From: an uncultured Rhodospirillales bacterium
GTDB taxonomy: Bacteria > Pseudomonadota > Alphaproteobacteria > Reyranellales > Reyranellaceae
NCBI GenBank assembly: GCA_902825855.1
Contig: CADECW010000009.1
Span: forward strand, 41,240-105,239
Length of the DNA stretch: 64,000 bases
Reading direction: 5' to 3'
Shown here one piece after another: positions 26,799 to 35,285 of the stretch. Below the pieces are notes generated by a model that made no database searches, was not told the DNA's origin, and saw only the letters and a program-made list of their open reading frames with translations. Both the position numbers and the translations under genes were made by a program. Position 1 is the stretch's first letter; each line of letters starts with the position of its first letter.

Positions 26799-29171
26799 AT
26801 GGGATCGTTTCCTAGGAGCGACCAGATTGGGGATGACGCGGCCATAAACCGGATCGTGCCGGCTTCCGAGCCTGCCGTGCTGGCGCCCGTTCGGCTCGGC
26901 GATGCTCCTGACCAGCTGTGGGAGTGGCTTCGCCTGCTCGACCGCCGCAAGGCGTTGATCGTGGGCTGCGGCCTCGTCGCCGTCGCCTTGATGGCGCTGA
27001 TCATCGCCCAGCAAACACCAATGTACAAAGCCTCGGCGAGGCTGTTGCTCGACACGCGCACCTTCAAGGTCGTCAGTACCGAGGCGGCGCTGTCGAGCGT
27101 TGATACAATGAACGTCAGCGCCATACAGAGTGAGCTCGAAGTCATCCAGTCGGATTTCCTGATCGGCCGAGTCGTCGACAAATTGGGACTGGCCAACAAT
27201 CCGGATTTCAACGGTTCCAAGCCGCCGAGCTTCATCGACTCTGCCTTCGCGCCGCTGCGCGAACTGTGGGTAACCGGGATCTCGACCCTGCTGGCGCCGG
27301 CGCCCAGACCGCAACAGGTCCAGCCGGCACGCTCCAGCCGCGCCGCCGATGAAAGCGATCCGCGCCGTCGCGCGGCGATCGGAGCCGTGACCGGCGGCCT
27401 CAGCGTCACACTGCTGGGCCGTACCTACGTAATCCTGATCACCGTCGAGAGCCCCGACGGCATGATGTCGGCGCGCATCGCCAATGCGCTGGCCGAGGCT
27501 TATCTCGCCGACCAGGTGGACACCAAGAACGAGGCCAATCGGCGCGCCACCGAATGGCTGGAGCAGCGCCTGGCCGAGCTGCGCCGCAATCTGCAGATGG
27601 CCGAGGAGGCAGTCGCCTCCTACCGGCGAGACAAAGGCCTTGCCGGAAGCCCCGAGGGCACCGTCTCGACCCAGACGCTGTCGGAGCTCAACGGCAAGTA
27701 CCTCTCCGCCCGCACCAGGCGCATCGAGCGCGAAGCGCGCCTGGTGGCGCTCGGCAAGGCGAGCCTCAATCCCGGCGAGATTGCCAACATCGCCGAAATG
27801 TCGGGCAACAACACGTTGGCGACCTTGCGCATCCAGGACGTCGAACTCCACCGCAAGATGGCCGAGCTTTCGGCAACGTTGGGGGACAACCATCCCAAGA
27901 TCATTCAGGCTCGCAACGAGCTTGCGTCGGTGCGCGCCCGCTTCCTGAGCGAGACCCAGCGCATCACCCTCGCCGTGCGCGCTGAGCTCGACGCCGCCAA
28001 GGCCGAGGAAGACGAGCTCAAGGAACTCGTCGACAAGGCCGCCGTCGTCTCCGGCACGGCGAGTCACTACGAGGCCGAGCAGAAGCAGCTCGAGCGTGAG
28101 GCACAGTCGAACCGCACCCTTTACGAGAGCTACCTGACACGCTTCAAGGAACTGCGCGAGCAGCAGGACATCCAGCGCGCCGACGCCCGCATCCTGGCTT
28201 ATGCCCAGCCCTCGGGCGCACCTTCCTCGCCCAACTACAAGTCGGGTCTGATGGCCGCCTTCGTGGTCGGCTGCCTGCTTGGCATGGCGGGCGCCGTCGC
28301 CGGCGAGAAGCTCGATCGCGTGTTCCGCTCGGCTGCCCAGGTCGAGGATGCCACCGGTGTCGGCGTGCTGGGCATGGTACCCGAGGTGAAGGGCGCGGCG
28401 ACCCAACGCTCAATCGTCGTCGCCCACGTACTGGAGAACAATACGTCACCGGCGGGCGAAGCCATCCGGGCGGTATTTACCGCCATAAGCCTGGGTAGCC
28501 TCGATCGGCCGCCCCGCGTCATCGCAGTTACCTCCGCGACCCCGAGCGAAGGCAAGACGACGTTTGTCGCCGCGTTGGGCGGCCTGCTGACCAAGATGAA
28601 TGCCTCGCGGCGCGTGCTCATCGTCGATCTCGACCTGCGACAGGCGCGGATGTCGGCGGCGCTCGGCCTGGAGGAACGCGGCGGCACCATCGATGACTAC
28701 CTGATGGGCCTGAAGACCCTGGAGGAGTGCACCAAACGGCACCACAATTCGGGCGTCGACTACATCCTGGCTCGGTCCAATACGCCGAACGCGCCGGAAA
28801 TACTGGAATCGCATGCGATGAAGGCAGCACTCGCCACTTTCTCGGAACGCTATGACCTCGTCATCCTCGACGGCCCGCCGGTCATGGCAGTGTCCGATGC
28901 CCGCATCATCTCCCGTCTTGCCGACTACACGGTGTTCATCGTGCAATGGGCCAAGACGCCACGTGAGGTGGTCAAGACGGCGCTCTCCGCTCTGCTGGGT
29001 GTGAGCAGCCACGTTGGCATCGTCATCAACCGGGTCAACCTCGCGAAGCATGCCCGTTATGGCTATGGCGACCACGGCGACTACTATTCGCGCTACCGTG
29101 GCTACTATCATTCGGCGGCCGAGCCGCGCGTCCCTGCCATGCGTCCGCCGCGGACGCTGGCGAAACAGTAG
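26799..29171 (+). CDS. wzc: Polysaccharide co-polymerase / tyrosine autokinase (Wzc/GumC-CpsD type)
   Basis: About 790 residues. Two membrane helices (~52-70 and ~482-502) bracket a periplasmic chain-length (Wzz) domain with long coiled coils (~240-460). The cytoplasmic BY-kinase domain has Walker A TSATPSEGKTTF (K586), Walker A' RVLIVDLDLRQARM, Walker B YDLVILDGPP and a C-terminal tyrosine cluster (Y754-Y770, seven Tyr). It controls chain length and export with the Wza partner through cycles of autophosphorylation. A 153-nt gap separates it from the export lipoprotein. The ATG at 26799 follows a purine-rich GGGATG context. Confidence 0.93.
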   Translation: MGSFPRSDQIGDDAAINRIVPASEPAVLAPVRLGDAPDQLWEWLRLLDRRKALIVGCGLVAVALMALIIAQQTPMYKASARLLLDTRTFKVVSTEAALSSVDTMNVSAIQSELEVIQSDFLIGRVVDKLGLANNPDFNGSKPPSFIDSAFAPLRELWVTGISTLLAPAPRPQQVQPARSSRAADESDPRRRAAIGAVTGGLSVTLLGRTYVILITVESPDGMMSARIANALAEAYLADQVDTKNEANRRATEWLEQRLAELRRNLQMAEEAVASYRRDKGLAGSPEGTVSTQTLSELNGKYLSARTRRIEREARLVALGKASLNPGEIANIAEMSGNNTLATLRIQDVELHRKMAELSATLGDNHPKIIQARNELASVRARFLSETQRITLAVRAELDAAKAEEDELKELVDKAAVVSGTASHYEAEQKQLEREAQSNRTLYESYLTRFKELREQQDIQRADARILAYAQPSGAPSSPNYKSGLMAAFVVGCLLGMAGAVAGEKLDRVFRSAAQVEDATGVGVLGMVPEVKGAATQRSIVVAHVLENNTSPAGEAIRAVFTAISLGSLDRPPRVIAVTSATPSEGKTTFVAALGGLLTKMNASRRVLIVDLDLRQARMSAALGLEERGGTIDDYLMGLKTLEECTKRHHNSGVDYILARSNTPNAPEILESHAMKAALATFSERYDLVILDGPPVMAVSDARIISRLADYTVFIVQWAKTPREVVKTALSALLGVSSHVGIVINRVNLAKHARYGYGDHGDYYSRYRGYYHSAAEPRVPAMRPPRTLAKQ

Positions 29172-29189
29172 GGGGCTCCCACGTCCGGC

Positions 29190-29963
29190 ATCTGGTCACG
29201 GTGGTTCGGGCGGGCGAAGCCGGCAGCCGATCCGGCGTCCGTTCCCGCGGGACATGCCGTCTACGCTGTTGGCGATATCCATGGCCGGGCTGATCTTCTC
29301 GAGGTGTTGCTCAGCCGCATTGCCGCCGAGGCGACCCGGCATCCCCAGGACACCGAACGCAGCCTGATCTTCCTCGGCGACTATATCGATCGCGGGCCTT
29401 CCAGCCGCGATGTGGTCGAGCGCCTGCTCCGCGATCCGCTGCCGGGCTTTGCCGCTGTCCGGCTGCTGGGCAACCATGAGGAAGCGCTGCTCGACTTCCT
29501 CGATGAGCGCAGCGATGGCCTCGACTGGTTGTCCTATGGCGGTCTCGAGACGCTGATGTCCTATGGCGTGCCGCTCAAGCGCTTTCCGGATACGTCGCAA
29601 CGTGCCGCTGAGTTGCGTGGTGCACTTGCGGCCGCCGTGCCACAGGCCCATCTCGACTTCTACCGATCCTGCAGCTTGCATCACACAATGGGCGACTACG
29701 TCTTCGCCCATGCCGGGGTTCGCCCGGGCGTCAGCCTCGAGAAGCAGCATCCGGCTGACTTGCTGTGGATCCGCGACGAGTTCCTGCGCGCTCGCGTGGC
29801 CCTGCCGGGCAAGGTTGTGGTGCACGGCCACACGATCTGCGACCTGCCGCAGGATCTCGGCCATCGCATCAACATCGATACCGGCGCCTTCGTAAGCGGC
29901 AGGCTGACGTGCCTGGTCCTGCGCGGGACGCGGCGGCGGTTCATGTCGACCCTGGACATCTGA
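29190..29963 (+). CDS. PPP-family metallophosphoesterase; start codon not canonical
   Basis: About 257 residues from the proposed start. Metal-site motifs are complete: GDIHGRADLL, GDYIDRG, LLGNHEE, then VFAHAG and VVHGHT. This is the PPP serine/threonine phosphatase / Ap4A-hydrolase fold. The GDIHG motif lies upstream of the first in-frame ATG/GTG/TTG (GTG 29304), and the frame is open back to the wzc stop at 29169-29171. Initiation must therefore be non-canonical (ATC 29190, giving xWSRWFGR, or ACG 29181 five nt after AGGGGG), or involve stop readthrough. Position after wzc suggests it dephosphorylates the kinase or another envelope regulator (inference). Confidence 0.78.
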   Translation: MWSRWFGRAKPAADPASVPAGHAVYAVGDIHGRADLLEVLLSRIAAEATRHPQDTERSLIFLGDYIDRGPSSRDVVERLLRDPLPGFAAVRLLGNHEEALLDFLDERSDGLDWLSYGGLETLMSYGVPLKRFPDTSQRAAELRGALAAAVPQAHLDFYRSCSLHHTMGDYVFAHAGVRPGVSLEKQHPADLLWIRDEFLRARVALPGKVVVHGHTICDLPQDLGHRINIDTGAFVSGRLTCLVLRGTRRRFMSTLDI

Positions 29964-30126
29964 TGGTGTCGCGTCGAGGCACGGCCTTCACGCTTCGCCG
30001 GCTCAATCTACAGCGGGTCTCGCAGGGGCCAAGGCAAAATTCGATGGGCCTCACGCAAACGTAAGCGGCCGAGCGGCCGCGGCCGTGGCAGGCTCCCGCA
30101 CCGCAGACGACAGAAGGGAGCGTCAG

Positions 30127-30744
30127 ATGACAACCATTCGTTCGGTGCTGGCAGGCATGGTCGCGCTGGTTGCGTTCTTGGGGAGCCTCGCCGATGCGCT
30201 TGCCCAGAGCCCGCCGACACGGCTGCGCGGTTCGATCGCGGCGATCGACGGCAAGACCGCGACCATCGCGACCCGAGAGGGCACCTCCGTGCCGGTGAAG
30301 CTTGCCGACAACTGGGCGGTGCTGCTGGTGAGCCCGATGGCCTTGGCGGACATCAAGGAGAACAGCTTCGTCGGCATTGCTTCGATGAAGGCGCCGGACG
30401 GAACGTTGAATGCACTCGAAGTGCTGATCTTCCCGGAAGCCGCCCGCGGCTCCGGCGAGGGTCACTATCCGTGGGACTTGCAGCCTGAGAGCATGATGAC
30501 CAACGCCACCGTGGCGACAGTCGCCGCTGCACCCGATGGCCAGATGCTGACGCTGAAGTACAAGGATGGCACTCAGACCATCAAAGTGAAGCCTGGCATC
30601 CCGATCGTCACCTTTTCTCCGGGCGATCGCGCCGATGCCAAGGTCGGCGCCAAGGTCTTCCTCGGCGCCACAAAAGGTGCCGATGGCGAGCTGGCTGCCG
30701 GACGACTGCTCGTGGGCAAGGACGGGTTGACGCCGCCAATGTAA
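30127..30744 (+). CDS. Small secreted protein of unknown function
   Basis: About 205 residues. Signal peptide with hydrophobic core VLAGMVALVAFLGSLADAL and cleavage near ALAQS. The mature part is two beta-rich halves resembling DUF5666-like OB folds (LRGSIAAIDGKTATIATREG and MLTLKYKDGTQTIKV). I recognise the general type, periplasmic proteins sometimes mislabelled as metal transporter parts, but not a function. ATG 30127 has a good ribosome site (GGGAG, 8 nt upstream). A GC-rich palindromic stretch precedes it near 30065-30087. Confidence 0.65.
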   Translation: MTTIRSVLAGMVALVAFLGSLADALAQSPPTRLRGSIAAIDGKTATIATREGTSVPVKLADNWAVLLVSPMALADIKENSFVGIASMKAPDGTLNALEVLIFPEAARGSGEGHYPWDLQPESMMTNATVATVAAAPDGQMLTLKYKDGTQTIKVKPGIPIVTFSPGDRADAKVGAKVFLGATKGADGELAAGRLLVGKDGLTPPM

Positions 30745-30752
30745 TCAAAAAA

Positions 30753-30813
30753 GTACGAAACCGTACGGTGACGAGTTTTTAGACCCCGGCAATGGCTTAA
30801 GTGACGCCATTGC
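30753..30813. repeat. Two inverted repeats between genes
   Basis: GTACG-AAAC-CGTAC (30753-30766) comes directly after the stop codon of the secreted-protein gene, with a run of five T at 30776-30780. GCAATGGC-9 nt-GCCATTGC (30789-30813) is a perfect 8-bp inverted repeat. Neither stem is immediately followed by a T-run, so they are poor textbook terminators. The second could be an operator for the downstream barrel gene. Confidence 0.3.
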
Positions 30814-31001
30814 GCGTGTCCTGACTCAAGAATGTGTCTGGCGGGCAGCGGAGAGATGACTGCATGTCACCGAAAGGTCTCCGCAAAGCCGGGTACAGGC
30901 TCGCTAAGGGAATGGCTGCGACAATGGCCCCGCATATGTAGTCGGAGAAACGCTTTGCGACTACAATGCGACTCGGCCGTTCCAATGAAGCTGGAGATAT
31001 A

Positions 31002-32327
31002 ATGAAAGCCGAACGTGTCCTCCGAGTTTGTTGCTTGGCAACCACGTTCTTGGGAATGAGCTATCCGTTCGCTCAGGTAATGGCGCAGGTGCCTGGCGCG
31101 GTGGGGCCGCCACAACAACGCGAGGAGCGTCCGGACTACCGGTCAGCCACCGTCCGGGAATCGGAGCAGTACGATTCAAAGGGCGTTCGCTTGGGCGCAT
31201 TCAAACTTTTCGGTACGCTCGAAGCCGACGAAGTTTTCAATGACAACGTCAATGCCGCCTCGAATGCGGTAGGCAAGACCGCAGCATTCATTCAATTGGT
31301 CAATCCGACCCTGGAACTGAAGTCGGATTGGAACAACCACATGCTGAATGCCTACGCCAAGGGTGGGTTCGGCTTCTACAGCGTCAATCCGTCACTCAAC
31401 AACTTCCAGGACGTCTCGGTCGGCGCCGATGGACGCCTCGATATACAGCGTAACTGGAACGTTTATGGCGGCGCGTCCTGGAATCGACGTCATGATGAAT
31501 TCGGCACGCCAAACACGCCGACAGGCATCGGTCTGCCGGTGACCATCTACAATCAGACCACCGCCAATGTCGGTTACTTTCAGACATTCAATCGCCTCAA
31601 CGTGAGGGTCGACGGTCGCTACGACAACTACAACTTCTTCAACAACGGCCTCGGGCCGGCTCAGGGCGTGATCCTCAATAGCGATCGCAACCGCAATGAG
31701 TTCCGCGAAGCCTTGCGCTTCGGCTACGAATTCTCACCCGGTTACGAGGTCTGGGTGCGTGGCAGCCTCAACCAGCGGCGATACTTTCAGCTGGATACTT
31801 CGGGCCTTGATCGCTCCTCGAACGGTTTCGATGTCGTGGGCGGCATGATCATCGACCTTGGAGGCATCACCGCTGTGGAGGTCTTCGCTGGTTACCTGCA
31901 GCAGACCTACGTGTCAGGCCAGTTCTCGACCATCAGCACGCCGACCTTTGGCCTGACGGCCTATTGGAATCCGGTTCGCGACCTGTGGGTGAAGCCGTAC
32001 GTTCGCCGCACGGTCGACGATTCGGCCTTCACGGGGTCGGCGGCCTATCTCAGCACCACCGGCGGGTTGGACGTGAACTACAATATCCGTCCCAACATTC
32101 GCCTGGACGCCCATGCCGACTATGCCATCGCCGACTACGCCGCTCTGAGCGCGAATGGCAGCAACCAGTACGACCAGTACGTAACGTTGCGCGCTGGCGT
32201 CGTGTACTTCCCGACCCCCAACTTTTTCGTCGGCCCAGTGTACCAATTCATCCACCGCAGTTCGAACCAGTTCAACGGCGACTATGACCAGAATGTCGTC
32301 TTGCTGAGGCTCGGCGCCAGGCTCTAG
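31002..32327 (+). CDS. Outer-membrane beta-barrel protein (BBP2-like), paralogue
   Basis: About 441 residues. Signal peptide with core VCCLATTFLGMSYPFAQVMA. The barrel region starts GVRLGAFKLFGTLEADEVFNDNV, matching the 24.7-kb barrel in the GAF...DNV block and overall strand pattern, and closes with LLRLGARL. ATG 31002 has GGAG six nt upstream. It stands alone after a 257-nt gap with inverted repeats, so it may have its own promoter. Probably an outer-membrane channel or scaffold for polysaccharide; alternative: a general BBP2 porin. Confidence 0.75.
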   Translation: MKAERVLRVCCLATTFLGMSYPFAQVMAQVPGAVGPPQQREERPDYRSATVRESEQYDSKGVRLGAFKLFGTLEADEVFNDNVNAASNAVGKTAAFIQLVNPTLELKSDWNNHMLNAYAKGGFGFYSVNPSLNNFQDVSVGADGRLDIQRNWNVYGGASWNRRHDEFGTPNTPTGIGLPVTIYNQTTANVGYFQTFNRLNVRVDGRYDNYNFFNNGLGPAQGVILNSDRNRNEFREALRFGYEFSPGYEVWVRGSLNQRRYFQLDTSGLDRSSNGFDVVGGMIIDLGGITAVEVFAGYLQQTYVSGQFSTISTPTFGLTAYWNPVRDLWVKPYVRRTVDDSAFTGSAAYLSTTGGLDVNYNIRPNIRLDAHADYAIADYAALSANGSNQYDQYVTLRAGVVYFPTPNFFVGPVYQFIHRSSNQFNGDYDQNVVLLRLGARL

Positions 32328-32334
32328 CGCCTGG
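32317..32334. terminator. Possible bidirectional terminator stem
   Basis: CCAGGC-6 nt-GCCTGG overlaps the stop codon of the barrel gene and lies in the 25-nt gap between two convergent genes. The position suits a shared terminator, but the stem is short and no T-run follows on either strand. Confidence 0.25.
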
Positions 32335-32352
32335 AGCAACACGCCTTCCGCT

Positions 32353-33051
32353 CTAGTCTTGTTGGCGGCGGGACCCGGGGAGGTCCTGCTGCGCGAGCCG
32401 ACGGCTCTCGGCAATCAGCGTCACGACATAGAGGGCGATGTTGGTTCCGATCCATATCAGGCCGAACAGGTCGGGATAGGAAACGACTGTTCCCTTCACG
32501 TGTAGGGGCCAGGGCGGCACGAAGTAGAAGAGGGTATTGCCGATCAAGAACAGGCATCGGACCTCGGTCAGACCCATGCCGCCGGTTGCAAGGTGAAACA
32601 CACCGGTTGCCTGTGCCCGCAGCAGCGACTGCACCGTCATCATGAGATAGGTCGCCAATCCCAGCATGACGATATCGGGCCGGATGTAACCCGATCCGGC
32701 CAAGCCCAAGGCGAACAGAAGCTGCGAAATCACATCGATCGACTGGTCGAGAAAGAACCCGTAGCGAGGTCGCTCGATCTCTCTCATCCGAGCAATCCGT
32801 CCATCCAGGGAATCCCCGAACCAGTTCGCGACCAAGGCCACATTCACGAGCCACAGGGCCAAGGGGTGATGCGCCGCCAGCAGGTAGCCCAACAACGCCA
32901 TGACGGCTGCGGCAAAGCCCACGGCAGTCAAACCGTCCGGCGTGAGCCATTGCGGGACGCGCGGTGCCAACCAGTCGAGCGCACGTTGTTCGGCGGCCGA
33001 CAGCCAGCCACAGTTCGTGCGCGTGGCCGGAAGAGGCGAGTGCTGCGGCAT
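32353..33051 (-). CDS. CDP-alcohol phosphotransferase family protein
   Basis: About 232 residues, inner-membrane enzyme with around six helices. The catalytic motif is complete: D80-x2-D83-G-x2-A-R-x9-G-x3-D102-x3-D106. The family transfers a phospho-alcohol or phosphatidyl group from a CDP-activated donor to a hydroxyl. Substrate is not readable. ATG 33051 shares one base with the stop of the dehydrogenase gene (TGATG), so the two are translationally coupled. As the last gene of the PKS-AOS-SDR operon it could attach a phospho-headgroup to the amino-alcohol lipid, as phosphosphingolipid synthases do (inference). Confidence 0.85.
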   Translation of the reverse strand: MPQHSPLPATRTNCGWLSAAEQRALDWLAPRVPQWLTPDGLTAVGFAAAVMALLGYLLAAHHPLALWLVNVALVANWFGDSLDGRIARMREIERPRYGFFLDQSIDVISQLLFALGLAGSGYIRPDIVMLGLATYLMMTVQSLLRAQATGVFHLATGGMGLTEVRCLFLIGNTLFYFVPPWPLHVKGTVVSYPDLFGLIWIGTNIALYVVTLIAESRRLAQQDLPGSRRQQD

Positions 33052-33845
33052 CACTTGCGGGCGGTACCGGCCGAAGGAGAGGCGACGTGAAATCGGGTGC
33101 CTCGCATCCCCCATCGGCGAACGAACTCGGGAACGAGAAGGCTCAGGCGTGACAGCCAGAAGGGAATCAAGGGGAAACCGACCAGCGACTTGTTCCGCCG
33201 ATACCCATCGAGAATGTGCGTGGCAGCGTCGTCCGCGGAAATCTCGCCGCGCCGCGGGCCGACATGGCCGTCGGCCATGGGCGTGGCGACGAAGCCAGGA
33301 CAGGCCGCCATCACCTTCACTCCCTCACTCGCAAGCGCGTCACGAAGCGCCAGCGCGTAGGACACAAGTGCGGCCTTGGAGGCCGAATAGGCCGGCGCAT
33401 CGGCGAGCGGCACGAAGCCCGCAAGCGAAGACACGATGATGATACCGCCGCTGCCTCGGTGGCGCATGGCCGGAAGCACGGCATGGACCGAATCCACGGC
33501 GGCAAGCAGGTTGATTTCCAGGACACTTCGCGCCGCCTCGCCGGTTTCCGTGACCTGGTCGGCATGGCGGCCGTCGAGGATGCCGGCGTTGGCTACGAAC
33601 AGGTCGATGGGGTGGTCTCGACCGAAGTGGTCGAGGAAGACCTGCAAGCGAGCAGTGTCGCGGACATCGATGCTGGCGGTGCGGCAGTGGGCACCGGCTG
33701 CGGCGCACTCGGCTGCGACCATTTCCAGCCGCTGCTGATTGCGGCCGATCAGTCCGAGGACGCGGCCGGGACCGCTCAATCGTCGCGCAAGTGTCGCGCC
33801 GATGCCGCTGGATGCGCCTGTGATGACGATAGCCTTGAGGTCCAC
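33051..33845 (-). CDS. rkpH: Short-chain dehydrogenase/reductase (RkpH-like)
   Basis: About 264 residues. Rossmann motif TGASSGIG (9-16), NAG at 86-88 and catalytic Ser139/140, Tyr153, Lys157 (YSASK). A C-terminal hydrophobic segment (LVGFPLIPFWLSRLSLLVP) suggests membrane attachment, as in 3-ketosphinganine reductases. Following an alpha-oxoamine synthase gene by 72 nt, the natural substrate would be the alpha-amino ketone made by that enzyme, reduced to an amino alcohol. In Sinorhizobium rkpH has the same neighbours (recalled knowledge). The symbol is by analogy. Confidence 0.82.
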   Translation of the reverse strand: MDLKAIVITGASSGIGATLARRLSGPGRVLGLIGRNQQRLEMVAAECAAAGAHCRTASIDVRDTARLQVFLDHFGRDHPIDLFVANAGILDGRHADQVTETGEAARSVLEINLLAAVDSVHAVLPAMRHRGSGGIIIVSSLAGFVPLADAPAYSASKAALVSYALALRDALASEGVKVMAACPGFVATPMADGHVGPRRGEISADDAATHILDGYRRNKSLVGFPLIPFWLSRLSLLVPEFVRRWGMRGTRFHVASPSAGTARK

Positions 33846-33917
33846 GTTCGGTGTCCGTGAGTGCCGACCACGTGTCGGCCCGCACTTATCACACGGCAGC
33901 CGACGAGTGCGAAGACT

Positions 33918-35285
33918 CTATTGCTTGGTGACCAGGGAAACGATCGGAGGGCCGCTGCGAAGCATGGGCAACTCGTCTGCTACGGCATCGAGCACGTTGT
34001 TGATCTGCTCTGACGTATGCTCGGTGGTCAGGAAGAAACGCAACCGTGCCTGGTTCTCGGCCACTCCCGGGAAGAGGGCAGGCACGATATTGAAGCCGCG
34101 TTTCAGCAAGCGCTCCGACAGGATCACGGCGTGTGGAGAATTGCCGATCATGATCGGTACTACGGCAGCGCCTATGCTGAGGCCGGTATCGAGCCCTCGC
34201 GCCTTTGCACTGTGCAGGAAGGTGCGACCGTTTTCGCGCAGCTTTGCCAGCCGCCAGGTCTCCTGGTGCATGATGTCGATGGCGGCAAGCGCCGCGGCTG
34301 CCACGGGCGGTGACAGCCCGACACTGAACACGAAGCCGGGCGTCGTGTCCCTCAGTATCTCGATAAGCGGGCGGCAGCCGGCGATGTAGCCGCCCATGGC
34401 GGCGAATGACTTGCTGAGCGTGCCCATCCAGATGTCGACGTCGGTCGGATCGACGTCCTGCTCCTCGGCGAGACCCCGACCGTTCGCTCCGAGCACGCCG
34501 ATCGAATGCGCCTCGTCGACCATCAGCCAGGCATCGTAACGTCGCTTGAGCTTGATCAGGGCCGCAAGATTCGGCACATCGCCGTCCATGCCGTAGAGTC
34601 CCTCGACAACCACAAGGGCACGCCGGTGACGTGCCCGGTTGAGCCGAAGCCCGCGCTCCAGAGCCTCCAGGTCGCCGTGCGGGCAAAAGATCCGCCTGGC
34701 ACCCGAGAGTCGGGCACCCTCCATGATGCTGTTGTGCACCACTGCATCGCCGATGATCAGATCCTCGGGTCCAAGCAATGCGCCGATGACGGAAACATTG
34801 GTGCCATGGCCGCTGACGAACGACACGGCATCTTCGGTGCCGTGCAGTCTCGCCAACGTGCCGTCGAGATCGCGATGGATCTGCCGTTCGCCTCCGGACA
34901 GCCGGCTGGCCGACACCGACGTACCGAAGTGCTGGATTGCCCTCCTGGCGGCGGCGCCGACGTCTGGGTGGCCGTTCAGGCCCAGATAGTCGTACGACGA
35001 AAAGTTGACGAGCATGCGCCCGCCGATCGAGGTCGTGGCGCCGGCGCGTCCATCGTGCAGGCGGTGGAACGGACTGGCGATGCCGCTGATTTCGCCGACG
35101 GCCCGCTTGATCTTCAAGATCTCGTACTCGGGCAACCCATCGAACCGCGTTTCAGAACCGTGCGAACGGAAGGACGGTTGACCCGCCGCGCGGCCCGGGT
35201 TCGTCACGATATCCTGGGGTCTGCGCAGGACATGGCGCACCTTGTCGACGGTCTCCTGCGCGCCGGTGCGATTGTAGGCGCTCAT
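33918..35285 (-). CDS. rkpG: Alpha-oxoamine synthase, PLP-dependent (RkpG-like)
   Basis: About 455 residues, ~55 longer at the N-terminus than AONS/KBL. PLP-site marks: His184 (VVHNS), D257EAH260 (VDEAHSIG) and Schiff-base Lys292 (TLSKSFAAMGG). SGGERQIHRDLD is the typical glycine-rich block. The family joins an acyl thioester to an amino acid with loss of CO2, giving an alpha-amino ketone, as in serine palmitoyltransferase. ATG 35285 overlaps the PKS stop by 4 nt, so its acyl donor is very likely the PKS acyl-ACP. The amino acid used (Ser, Gly, Ala) is not evident. Confidence 0.88.
   Translation of the reverse strand: MSAYNRTGAQETVDKVRHVLRRPQDIVTNPGRAAGQPSFRSHGSETRFDGLPEYEILKIKRAVGEISGIASPFHRLHDGRAGATTSIGGRMLVNFSSYDYLGLNGHPDVGAAARRAIQHFGTSVSASRLSGGERQIHRDLDGTLARLHGTEDAVSFVSGHGTNVSVIGALLGPEDLIIGDAVVHNSIMEGARLSGARRIFCPHGDLEALERGLRLNRARHRRALVVVEGLYGMDGDVPNLAALIKLKRRYDAWLMVDEAHSIGVLGANGRGLAEEQDVDPTDVDIWMGTLSKSFAAMGGYIAGCRPLIEILRDTTPGFVFSVGLSPPVAAAALAAIDIMHQETWRLAKLRENGRTFLHSAKARGLDTGLSIGAAVVPIMIGNSPHAVILSERLLKRGFNIVPALFPGVAENQARLRFFLTTEHTSEQINNVLDAVADELPMLRSGPPIVSLVTKQ

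Noticed and set aside
25968..28406. Very long open frame antisense to the wzc gene (over 800 codons)
   Set aside because: It mirrors the high-GC codon pattern of wzc, has no family features, and its Arg/His/Gly-rich composition is typical of antisense shadows.
30065..30087. GC-rich palindromic stretch as a rho-independent terminator
   Set aside because: No T-run follows and it precedes, rather than ends, the next gene closely.
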